The notes below the pieces were generated by a model. That model did not search any database. It saw only the letters and a program-made list of their open reading frames with translations, and was not told the DNA's origin. DNA of 64,000 nucleotides from Cliona cf. orientalis (lineage: Eukaryota > Porifera > Demospongiae > Clionaida > Clionaidae): contig OZ005690.1 of NCBI GenBank assembly GCA_963930775.1, positions 1,180,001 through 1,244,000 on the forward strand. Direction: 5' to 3'. The position numbers were made by a program, and so were the translations under genes. Positions 34,151 through 45,032 of this stretch are shown piece by piece (positions within the stretch are counted from its first letter, which is position 1; each line of letters opens with the position of its first letter).

Positions 34151-36322
34151 CTAATCAAAATAATAGTCAAATACTGCATACCCACCACTGTAGCTGTAGA
34201 ACGCCTGGTTGACGTGAGACCCGTAAACCACACTCCAAGCGTATTGGTCAGAAAGGGCATCAGAAGTGAAATAATCGATGTCATAGACACAAACCTTGAA
34301 AAGCTTCCAACTGCCCTTTCCAAAGTACAGCCATTCGTTCCAGTCCGGGTTAGTACTGCTTTCCACGTACGATGTATATTGTGTGACCTCTGTCCCTTTT
34401 CCATCAATTGCGATAAATTCCATATATGGATCACAGTCGTAGTACCATGTGACGGGTAAGTTACGTGCATAGCGAGCCCTAAAACGAAGATTTCCCAAAA
34501 AATGTTCACAATTTGTGCCTGTATAGTTGGATGGGCATTGACAGGTATAGTTAGCACAGCCATCCACACAAATGCCCCCATTTTGGCATGGATTTGGACT
34601 GCAATCATCACCGTCTAGAATAAATGCATAGTCATAGATCAAGTATCCATTGCCGTAGGTGGTGTGGTTGTTATTTTGGTGACTTCCGGGCTCGATATTT
34701 TTCATCTCCAGAGCAGACATGGCATCATCACTTGTTACATAGCTGTTATCTTCATCCCAGACCTGAATGAAGATTTGCTTTACCCATTTTTGACAACCGA
34801 AGTTCAAAACTTTTGTCCATGTCGGATTTTGAGTACCATAAATGTATGCAGTGGTTAGAAATTGTGGTCCTGTTGAGTTTATAGCTGTCACTGCAACGTA
34901 TGGATCAGGGCTGTCAAATACCGGATCAGTGTCCTGAAGATTTCTAGCATATTTCACTGTCACAGTCAGTATTGCTGGTGTGGGCTGGTGCAAGGAATAA
35001 TCGAAGGAGACAAAGCCAGAGCTGTGAGAATCCAGATTGGAATAGTGCTTAAGGCCATTGTGTTCACCAGGAGAGATCAAAATCGTTTCAGAGACTGACA
35101 TTTCCACCCTTGTAAATATGCTATCGTGATCCCCTATCTGGATTCTGAAGAATTGCCATTCAAGCTCAGGTAAAATCAGATATTCATTCCAGTGTGGTAA
35201 TGTATGATCATTTTTTGTGGTAGTCAATCGGTAGTGCTTGATTCCAGAGGAATCCATTGCTGTGATTTGAACGTAGGGATTGGGATTTCCGGTGTCCGGT
35301 AGAGATTGTCCATTCCCGATATGCACAATAAGGACTCCCTTCACGCCACTTTTCGGGCAGCTGTAAAGATTGTTGGCCTGCTGGATGTCGCCTTTGCTCA
35401 ATCCAAGTTTCAATCCATGGCCAATCACTGGGCTTCCCTGTTTAACATAAGCGGTATTATTGTTGACTTCAATCGTTTTACAGCCACTGCAGTTTTTTCG
35501 TACAAATTCTGTTGTGGAGTAATGCATTATTGATCCGTAATCATACTCATAGCCGCGAGAATTGATTTGTGTGCTTGTTCGCTTCATGAAATTGTGTTTC
35601 AGTCCTGCCATCACATTGGATTCGTTGATCCAGATGTAATTATCACGATCTGGTCGGCTCTGCTCGTGCCAGAAACCAACAGCGTGTCCAATTTCATGTA
35701 TAACTGTTCCAAATGAACATCCATCGACTATGTTAATGAATTGACGCCCTCCAATTTTACCTAAATTAGCTATACAGGAATTAGTTATACTGATGCACTC
35801 CACATAGTCACTCTCGCCATTATAAGCCATAAATCGTAGACAGGTATTGTCCTCCCAATGATCCATGGCATTCCGAATTCGAAGTCTCAGGTGGGTCGAC
35901 AGATTGGATGAAAATTGATAAGGAACTTCTGCGTTTGGCCACAGCATGGAGTCGTTTGCAGTGGCACCTCGCTTTTCCAAATGCAGCACACGTTTCTCCC
36001 CCTCTCCAGAATCCGGATCAGTTATATCTTCATCAGTTGGCATCAGCTCATAAAACTCTTCACCGCCTGGTATGCTGCTGAGATTGTAGTATTTCCGAAT
36101 GACGTCTTCGGAGATCACAATGTCCCCTTCAAATAGATCACCATCTTCCACACCGAGTTCCAGTAGTGCAAGATTATCACTGTCGTCAGATTCTATCTCC
36201 GTTGTTTCATCATAGGGGATTGCGTTTCTAACGTGCAAATCCTGGCTCAATGGTGCAGCGCTAATGCTGTGTAGCATCGCTATCGTGCAAATGAATACAC
36301 ATAGTAAGGACGAGGCAGCCAT
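34151..36322 (-). CDS. Secreted astacin metalloprotease with C2-like and EGF modules, 723 aa, intronless
   Basis: A zinc endopeptidase of the astacin (M12A) family, secreted. The ATG at 36322 gives a good signal peptide (hydrophobic to about residue 23); an in-frame upstream ATG at 36460 would place 46 residues before it and is less likely. The propeptide has the FEGD inhibitory motif. The mature enzyme probably begins near [20 protein letters not shown] (about 120). The zinc site [19 protein letters not shown] is at about 209-227 and the Met-turn SIMHY at about 263. After the catalytic domain come a C2-like module (about 330-400), a second ([13 protein letters not shown]), an EGF-like module ([15 protein letters not shown]...C) and a third C2-like module ([19 protein letters not shown]). 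The whole gene is one exon, unlike its intron-rich neighbours, which hints at a retrocopy or intron loss. The C2-like assignments rest on the DPYV/DPYMEF patterns and are less certain than the protease. Confidence 0.85.
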   Translation of the reverse strand: MAASSLLCVFICTIAMLHSISAAPLSQDLHVRNAIPYDETTEIESDDSDNLALLELGVEDGDLFEGDIVISEDVIRKYYNLSSIPGGEEFYELMPTDEDITDPDSGEGEKRVLHLEKRGATANDSMLWPNAEVPYQFSSNLSTHLRLRIRNAMDHWEDNTCLRFMAYNGESDYVECISITNSCIANLGKIGGRQFINIVDGCSFGTVIHEIGHAVGFWHEQSRPDRDNYIWINESNVMAGLKHNFMKRTSTQINSRGYEYDYGSIMHYSTTEFVRKNCSGCKTIEVNNNTAYVKQGSPVIGHGLKLGLSKGDIQQANNLYSCPKSGVKGVLIVHIGNGQSLPDTGNPNPYVQITAMDSSGIKHYRLTTTKNDHTLPHWNEYLILPELEWQFFRIQIGDHDSIFTRVEMSVSETILISPGEHNGLKHYSNLDSHSSGFVSFDYSLHQPTPAILTVTVKYARNLQDTDPVFDSPDPYVAVTAINSTGPQFLTTAYIYGTQNPTWTKVLNFGCQKWVKQIFIQVWDEDNSYVTSDDAMSALEMKNIEPGSHQNNNHTTYGNGYLIYDYAFILDGDDCSPNPCQNGGICVDGCANYTCQCPSNYTGTNCEHFLGNLRFRARYARNLPVTWYYDCDPYMEFIAIDGKGTEVTQYTSYVESSTNPDWNEWLYFGKGSWKLFKVCVYDIDYFTSDALSDQYAWSVVYGSHVNQAFYSYSGGYAVFDYYFD

Positions 36323-36585
36323 TTTATCCTTTACTGGCCTGCGGTTGTGAAGAGAAGATGCACTGTTAGAGTAAGATCGTTTTAAGGCTGGAATCTCAAA
36401 TCTTGCGCAAACCAAATAGTAGTCTGAGGTTCTTAGCCTCTGACTGGCAGGCGTTAGCAATCTCGTGAGTTTTTGTAGTGGTAGTGATACGGAGATTGCG
36501 CATGCGCATGCGCGGAACCATCACGTGATTCGTTCCATACGTTTTGGATTTCTAGCTCGAAGGCGCCTAGGCCTGAGGACTGAAA
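36323..36585. promoter_or_regulatory. Bidirectional promoter between astacin and FNBP4
   Basis: Only 263 bases separate the two divergent start codons. The interval contains TGCGCATGCGCATGCGCG (36497-36514) and CACGTG (36522-36527), the same combination seen before both receptor genes. No TATA box was seen. A shared promoter is inferred from position. Confidence 0.5.
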
Positions 36586-39500
36586 ATGGGGCGCAGAAAG
36601 TCTTCCACGACGAAACGAAGACCAAAGGTGCAGTTAGAAGACAGCAAGAAAAGTAAGCTTTGTGCGGATTGCTTTTCATAATAATTTTTAGTTTAGCAAA
36701 GGCTATAAGCTTATATATAATAATTTATTATAACGAAACGCGTACCCACTATGCCCACATGAAATATTATCCATCTTTTTCTTTTCGTACCAGGTTCACG
36801 TGCTGCAAGCAACTTCGACTATGCTCAGATGACTAGTTCCTCTACTGGTCTGTAAAAATGCATGTGTTCAGTCATAATTTTTAGATTATCCTGTAGGCTA
36901 TGTGCACTAAAAATTATTTCTTTTGCCAACCTGTGATTTATAATAATTAATTGCTACTGCCAACCATTGAACGCGTATCACACCTTCTCTCACACGTACA
37001 GGCACAAGCAAGCCAGAGAGCCAGAACGACGGTAAGTTAAGAAAGAGCCATGCCTTTTTGTGGCATGCCATCTTATTCCAATTAATGCACACCACCGCAC
37101 ACCCATTTCATGTATGTACCTCTATTTCCAGTGATGTCATGGTGCCAGTCGGCTTTGAGCTTTGACCCTTGACTTGCCTGATTCATCATTCAATTGAATA
37201 AGGGCATAAAGCCTTTGTATGGTGTGGGCAAAAACTTAACAAATTTTCGCGAGTCATCGTTTAGCTGTTTTCTTTTTTGTATTTTCTCGATTTTTTAGAA
37301 GCTGCCCAGTCGTCTAAAGATCAGCCTGCAAATGATGGCGGAGCTATGGACACAAAGCTGGCTGGATTTCTAAAGGTACTTGTCAGTGAATGGCGCGTGT
37401 ACGTATAACAGTGTATGTTGAAATATCGATAGTAGAAGGGTATTGTACATGCACATGTTGGTACTTACAATGTCATAAATTTGTTTGGAAAAGGACTGAA
37501 TTTACCAATTTAAGGAATTTATAGTCTCCCATCTAGCTCTTCTCTGCCATAGTACTGTCAGTTATTGTGAATTCAACACCATGTACATGCATGTATATTC
37601 AGTATAGTAGTACATGTACATGTACATGCTTATGTTTGTTGTCGTACTTCCTTTCTGCAGGAGATTTACGAGTTGGGAAGCGGTGAGCAAGGTGAAGTGA
37701 CTGTTGAGAACGGTTCTACCTCCGAGCAGAGCGCCATGGAGACCAGCAACGAAGAAACAGACAACAAGGTAAAGAATTACAGAATGGCTCAGCCCACGCA
37801 GTGGGTGCCAGCTATTCTGGATTATATGAAGAAGGCTCGGTCTCACATATCAACGTGTTTAGCCTAGCTTCCTAGCTCATTTCCGGTTCCTGACAGCTAG
37901 TTTGTAGTAATTATTAATAATTGTATCCTAATGGCGTGCGGCGCCCGCTCAGCGCCTCTAAATATGACGTCATTCGAAGTAGTAGTAGTATAAATGTTCT
38001 CTGTTTCAACACCTTCCTCAGTCTTCTTGATAGTAAGCCGGATTTGATTAAGTTACCATGTTCCAGGGTGGGATAGGGTGGGACGTTGATATGCTCAACC
38101 TCGCCTTCTTCATATAATCCAGAATAGCTGGCACCCACTGCGTGGGCTGAGCCATTCTGTAATTATACTTCAGAAGGCTCGGTCTCACATATCAACGTGT
38201 GTTCGTAGCTAAAATTTAATGGTGGGAGAGTGACAGCTATTTGGATAGTACTGCCTTCCCAAAATCATTTGAATTGATGGGCTTATGGTAAAACTTTTGG
38301 AAAACAGCTTCGCTGCTCCAGTCCGCTGCTTTTAGGATATCACCCGTTGTTATACCTGAGGTAGCAGCTGCCGAGGTACTCGCACTCCGTACTGAATGGG
38401 CCTTGAATATCTCCGTATCAACCCCTGCTTTGTTTAGTAAGGTCTTAAGCCACCTGGCTATAGTTGATGAGGATACAGGTTTATGAGGTTTGTTTATGCT
38501 AAGAAATAACATGGAATGTGACCCCCTGGTAGGTGCAGTGCGGGCTTCATATTCTCTTAAGGTCAGCACTGGGCACAGTCTTTCATCCTCCGGGTAACAG
38601 GGGAAGAAGAATTCCGTGCCATGTTTCTGTTGCCTCGACTGTTTTGCCAACTCCGTTGGTATAAATGTCACTCCTTCTACGGAATAGGATCTGCGATCCA
38701 GATTAAGATTTGCAAGGTCAGCTGACCTTGACGGTCTTGTCAATGCCATGAGCATTGCAAGTTTATGAGTAAGGTCTTGGAGTGGAATATCTTTATTTTC
38801 ACCTTTCGATTTGATGTAACCAGTGACCAGTCCCACATCCCACGTCTGAGTGTACCGTGGTTGAGGTGGTCTTTGATGGAAAGCACCTTTGAGGAGTCTA
38901 GACACCAGTGGATGTTGCCCCACATCACACCCATCAACTTTGTTGTGGACAGAGGATATTGCCGACCTGAAGGCATTGAGGGATCGGTATTGGTAGCCTT
39001 GAGTAAATAGGTCAGCGAGAAAGTTGACAACCTCACCTACAGGGCAAGAAACGGGATCGACACTCCTCGTACGACACCAGCTAATCCATTTCTGGAATTG
39101 CGAGTCATAGGATCTGGATGACTTCTCTCTCCATGATGAGAGCATGAGTTCTGTAGCTTCCTCCGAAAGCTGCTGCTCTTGGTATCGTCTCCTGAGATAA
39201 TCCACACGGCTAGCTGGGGGGTTACGTGTGGCATTGCCAGGGTATGACTTGCCTGGATCAGGTTGCGTTTCCCCGGAATGATTCGTGGGTAGTCTGTGCA
39301 CATTTCCAGGACTCTTGGATACCAGGGCTGGGTCTTCCAGATCGGGGCTATTAGAACTAGGTTCGCCCTCTGTTGGTGAGCCTGGGACAGCACTCGACCC
39401 ACTAAGCTCCATGGGGGGTTGGCATATGCCTTCATGTTCGTCCAGGTTTGTGTGAATGCATCCGTGGCCATGGCCTCTGGGTCTGGTCTCCAGCTCACAA

Positions 39501-42500
39501 AAGTTGGCAGCTGGGTAGTTAGCCTTGAGGCAAATAGATCCACTTCCAGTGGTCCAAAGGTGTTGTTGATGGATTGGAATACTTGTGGGCAGAGTTTCCA
39601 GTCGTGCCTGTCCTTCATGTCCCTGGATTCCGCGTCCGCGGTGTTGTTCAGTCTGCCCGCTAGGTGTTGCGCTTGTACAGAGATGTCCCTCTCCAAGCAC
39701 CACAGCCAAAACTCCTTGTTCAGGCTGTTCAGGGCAGGGGAAGCTGTCCCTCCCATTTTGTTGATGTAGGCAACTGCTGACGTGTTGTCCATCTTTAGAA
39801 GGACATGGATGCTCCTCCTGTTCCTGAAGTAGCATTTGAAGGCCAGGAAAGCTGCCATCAACTCTAGGCAGTTTATGTGGAGCTTCTTCTCTTCCTTGGA
39901 CCAGGGGCCCCCGGTCCTGGTTCCTTGGCATACTGCCCCCCAACCCGTTCGCGAGGCGTCGGTCTCCAGGGAGACATTCGGCTTCTTCGCGATTAGACTC
40001 CGCCCATTCCAGTTGGTGAAATGGGCGTGCCACCATTGTAACTCCTCCTTCGCTCCGCGGGAGAGCTGGAGTTGTGTACTGTAGTCTTGCTGGGATCTGC
40101 TTAGGGCTAATTGTAGCTCCGCTTGCAATTGTCTGTAAAATAAGGGGGCTATCTCTATTGCTTTGGTTGTGGCATTCATTTTCCCCAGCATTCTGAACAG
40201 CTCCAGTGCTGTGGTGTACTCTGAAGTCAGAATCCTCTTCGCTTCTCCTCGAATGCTTTTCAGTTTGTCCCCAGGCAGTTTCAGCTCCATGGCGTTGGAG
40301 TCCACTAGAAAACCCAGGAACTCTATAATTTTCTTTGGTTCTAGTAAGGATTTGGGGAAATTGATCACAAAACCTACATGTAGATTCTCCAGGAGGTAGA
40401 TTATGCCTTGGATGTGATCCTTCAGCAGTGTCTCCGACTCCGCTATGATCAACATATCGTCTATGTAGATGATGAGCCTGATGCCCATCTCTCTCAGGAC
40501 TGCTGTCACCGCCTTGGTTATCTTGGTAAAGACCCAAGGAGCGCATGACAGACCAAAAGGTAGGCAGTTGAACTGATATATCTTGTCTCTCCACCTGAAC
40601 CTCAGGTATTTCCTGTCTGACTCGCTTATCGGCACCGCAAAATAAGCGTCCTTCAAGTCTATCTTTGCCATGAAGTCCCCTTGCTTCAATAGATCTTTTA
40701 GCATATGGATTCCCTCCATCTTGAAGTGATGATGAGGGACAAATTTGTTTAATTTCTTTAGATTGATTATAGGTCTGTGGCCCCCACCTTTCTTTGGAAC
40801 TAAGAAAATCGTAGACAGGAAGCCGTCCTGATGGTTCACCACCGGTGATATGGCTCCCTTGTCCAACATGCGTTGAATCTCCAGACCTAGAGATTCTATC
40901 TCTTCGTTGGAGAACTGGTGAGGTGTTGGGGCATAATGCTGATGTGGTTGCTCCGACCACTCTATCTGGTACCCTTGAATTGCATCCAGGACCCACCGGT
41001 CTGTGCATATTTTTTCCCAATTTTCTGTGAATAGGGTAAGCCTACCAGCAAACTGCCTAGATTTTTTTGCTATCTGTACAGCTATATTAGCTACTCCGAG
41101 CTGTGTTAAATGCTGAACAGTGTATGAAGTGATATTATTTAATATGGGATATACTAATGGGAGATCAGAAAACACAAAAACGTGGTCAGTCACTGACAGT
41201 TTAGTTTGTTCGGCCGTCTGATCTCGATCCTCTTGTAGTTTCTGCTTCTTCACTGGGCTCCTCCGGACCCTTTCTGGTGATAGTTTTCTTTTCCTTTTGG
41301 TTTTTGGAATTGGTTGTACGGTTGGAAGCGTCCCCTTCCCCTGAAGCCTCCCCTGCGGGGGGTAAAGTTGCTGCCCCCTCGGCGGGTGGCCAGAGGGCGG
41401 CCATATCGAAAATGTTGGTTGCCTCTGCCTCGACCCGAGGCTCGATCCAAGCATCGGAGCTGGTCTTCACGGTCCTTGGCCTCTTTGGCGAATTTATCAC
41501 CAAACAGGTTAGGTGCTGCATCTTCAAATATGGTATCAGACTCAGCCATATCAACCAGCTTAGGATTCATGTCCATGATAGCCTTTCTCCTCCTTTCCTG
41601 GGAGATCTGCACTGAAGCATTGCCGATGAACTTTATGGCCATCCTGGCCGCGGCAAGTGCTCCCTCCATCGTCAGTGCGTTAGCCTCGGCTTGTTCAACA
41701 ATAGTGGTCAACGGGCCAACAGCATCCAGAGTCAGAGCCTGGATATTGGCCAGGACTCGATCCAGCTTAGCTGTCTCTTGGTGGAGTCTATCTTTCACAA
41801 TCTTATCCAGCTTAGGCACTCGTGTTTTGGGGCACTTAGGGTCGCCGTAGTGCTCCCTCCACTGCTTCCTAGTGGTGTTGGGGACTGCCTTCTTGAAGGA
41901 GTCCTGAAGAAGCTTGTCCGTTGCTTCTGAAACAGCAAACAGCTTTGAGTTAGCTGATGAGGTGTCATCATCCTCCTCGTCCGGCCAGACGAGCACTTGT
42001 TCGTAATCTGGCACCTCGTCCAAGGGTCTCTCTGGCCATGGTAGCCGCTCTGGGCCATTGGTTTGGCAATTCGATGGCTCCCCAGGCTTCTGCAACAAAC
42101 TGGGTCTTCGCGCCTCCGGCGCGGGAGTGGAGGTGCTAAATGAGATCGCCCCGTGGCTATTTTGCACCTGCGGTGCCAGTGGTCGATTCTCAAGGGCATT
42201 CAGTCTCTCACCGAGAGTCCCGAACTTGTTTGCCACATCTTGAGCCAATGCTTCGATAGCCTGTGTGAGCCCCTTGAGCTCCACGTTTTTTGTGCTACCT
42301 CCAGTGGGGGGCTGGAGGGTTGAGTTGGTCGAGCCCTAGGCTCTGCAGAATAGCATCGAGCGATCCAGGTTGCTCGGTTATTGGCGTCTCCAGTCCAGTA
42401 GCTTCGGGAACTGTGGCCATCGCTGAATACTTGAGAAACTTCGGAGCTTCGGTGATTAAATTTTGGTGAGCTTGAGGAACTTCGGAAAATTTTCGGCGAG

Positions 42501-44970
42501 CTAGAAAGAAGACTGAGGAAGGTGTTGAAACAGAGAACATTTATACTACTACTACTTCGAATGACGTCATATTTAGAGGCGCTGAGCGGGCGCCGCACGC
42601 CATTAGGATACAATTATTAATAATTACTACAAACTAGCTGTCAGGAACCGGAAATGAGCTAGGAAGCTAGGCTAAACACGTTGATATGTGAGACCGAGCC
42701 TTCTGAAGTATAATTTTGTCTCCCATCTACAGTCTAGCTCTTTTCAACCACAGTACAGTCAGCTAACACCAGACCACTCTTTTTGATTGAGGTTAATATT
42801 ATACAAATTTGCTGCCCTAATTGTTTTCAGAACTTTCATTATTTACGTGTAATTTTACATACACACTGGCTGGCAGTCCGTCTCTCTCTCTCCCTCTATA
42901 AATACCATGTCCATAAAACACTCCCTCAAATCACATTCTCTTGAATTTAGCACCATGTCTGCTTGGCTAGCTATAAGGCTGCCACCTCACTCTTGTTCAC
43001 ACTTTTGCGTTTTTCCTCACACTCACAAGCAGGTGAGTTTACGACAAGAAGAAGAAGGAGCGAACAATTCGAATCAAGCGCAGCAGCCATCATCGGTCAA
43101 CGAATCCTCTCCAAATCAGCCAGAGGTGACCTTTTGGCAAGAGGTCATGGACGCCAACACGAACCACGTCTACTATTGGAACCCGGACACCAACGAAGTC
43201 ACATGGACACTCCCGGCCAATGGGGTCATCACTAACGAGGTGGCCGGTGGTGGAGGTGATGATGGTAGTGGAATGGGAACCGGACAGGATGGAATGGAAA
43301 TGGAAAAATCTACTGGTGGTGGTGGTGGTGCAGAGTCCAAGGAAAAGAGTGAATTAGTGAGTTCACAGAAGGAAACTGCAAAGAAGTCGTCGGCAACAAA
43401 AAAGGTAGCTAAAGAGAAGGCTGACATTGATATGTTTGCGTCTCCAATGGAGGAAGAAGAAGAGGCAAGCTCCAAGAAAGAGGAGCTGGAGGCAGCTGTT
43501 ACTGTCTCTGCCCCCCAGGAGGAGAGAAGTTCTCCAAGCAAGAAGAGGAAAGCATCACCACCTAGAGAGCTAAGTGACTCCGGTACAGAGAAGGAGCCTG
43601 CAGGTATATAATGAAAGAATACTCCGGAATCCCTCCTAGAATGCATAAAAAGTGGGTTTCCAAAGCTTAAAATCTTGCACTCAATAATTTATAACCAAAA
43701 TTAAGGATGCAGTAGCAAGTGATTAGAGAATTCATGAACTAAACTAGAGTCTTGTATACAGTTTCTTGGCATAATAATATCAAAGATTTATAATATAATT
43801 TCATAGGGAACTCGAGTGTTACGAAGCCTCATGTGGTTGCACTGAGCAGTGGAGGTGGTGCTACTGCCATAGGGCCCGCTGTTAGTGAAGAGAGTGAGAC
43901 AGCTGCTCCAGTCAGTAAACAAGAACAACAGATGCTTAGGGTAGGTGGACTTCATCTATATACGTTTAAGCGTAGCTGGTTTGAATGTTGGCTGGTTTTG
44001 TTGTTTAATACAGTTTCAGGTATCGAATTTTGCGGACGAGCTGTCAAGAAAGCTTCAGTATCTTCATGTGTCGAGTGAAGGGTTGTCTGAACTACAGATA
44101 CTGCAAGTTCAGCTACAGGTAAAAATGAAGTATATGTATTTTCCCTTCTGTTTCTCTCACTCAACCTCCTCCTCCTCTCTCTCTCTCTCAGACACGCCTC
44201 GCAGATTGGAAAGAAGGCGGCTTATCGTCCAAGTACATGCTCGGCAAACTCAAGCAGTTCAACACAGACTTGGAGAGATACGAATGCTCAAGTGCTCCTG
44301 AAGGGTGGAAATTTGTTTGGGATAGGTGAGCCATCAGGTTTACACGTACGTCGCATACTCTCACTATTGTGGCCATTCTATTTAATGCACACCCTCCCTC
44401 CGTGCCCTCTGCGCCTTACAAGCACTGTACTATTGCTTTTTGTACATGTGTGTGGAAAAAAACACTATTTTTAGCACAAGCCACACTTGAGTCATGGCTT
44501 CTCTCTCGTGGGTATGTTGTCATTCTGTTGTCATGGTAACTATGTGGTCACATGACTATCTGAATCTTACCCCCCTATATGTACGTAAACTAGTGACGGT
44601 AGAGACACACATGTGTTGCGTACGCAGGTAAGTTAGGCCCCTGTAATTATCTAGTTTAACGTTTGTATGATAAATATATATTAAAATTTTGTGCTCGTGG
44701 TGTCAGCACTCAACTATTAAGTGTAAAGGTGGGTAATTAAATTAATACTGACCCTTCATTACCATGACATTCTTCCCTCCCTCTCCTCTCTCCCCCAAAT
44801 CTTCAATTTAGCTCAACTTGCCGCTACAAATTTTACAATTTATCAACTGGTGAATCTTCATGGAGCTACCCTATGCTAGGAGGACAAACTTCAGGTATGT
44901 TTCTCAAGCCAATTCTCTCAAGTCTCTAAGCTTGTAGTCATATCTATCATTCTCTCTCTGTCTCTCTCTC

Positions 44971-45032
<62 letters not shown>

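Larger units (their letters stand above)
37775..42715 (-). mobile_element. DIRS-type tyrosine-recombinase retrotransposon, 4.94 kb
   Basis: It sits antisense in FNBP4 intron 5. Both structural signatures of DIRS elements are visible: inverted terminal repeats of about 195 bases (37830-38024 and 42508-42704) and an internal complementary region (38105-38199) that is the reverse complement of the two element ends joined at a shared AATT. This fixes the ends at AATT 37775-37778 and 42712-42715. Gag-like, RT/RNase H and tyrosine recombinase frames are open and overlap. No flanking target duplication is expected for this class, since it inserts by recombination. The element looks recent. Confidence 0.9.

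Noticed and set aside
36461-36660. Plus-strand frame from 36465 as the FNBP4 start
   Set aside because: It uses a different frame through exon 1; the ATG at 36586 gives MGRRKSSTTKRRP, like other FNBP4 N-termini, and the correct phase.
39250-41020. N-terminal two thirds of the 927-codon recombinase frame as a separate protein
   Set aside because: It overlaps the RT/RNase H frame in another phase on the same strand and has no recognisable domain; only the C-terminal part looks like a recombinase.
41314-41850. 178-codon plus-strand frame inside the DIRS element
   Set aside because: It is antisense to the gag-like frame and has no domain; the minus-strand genes explain the region.
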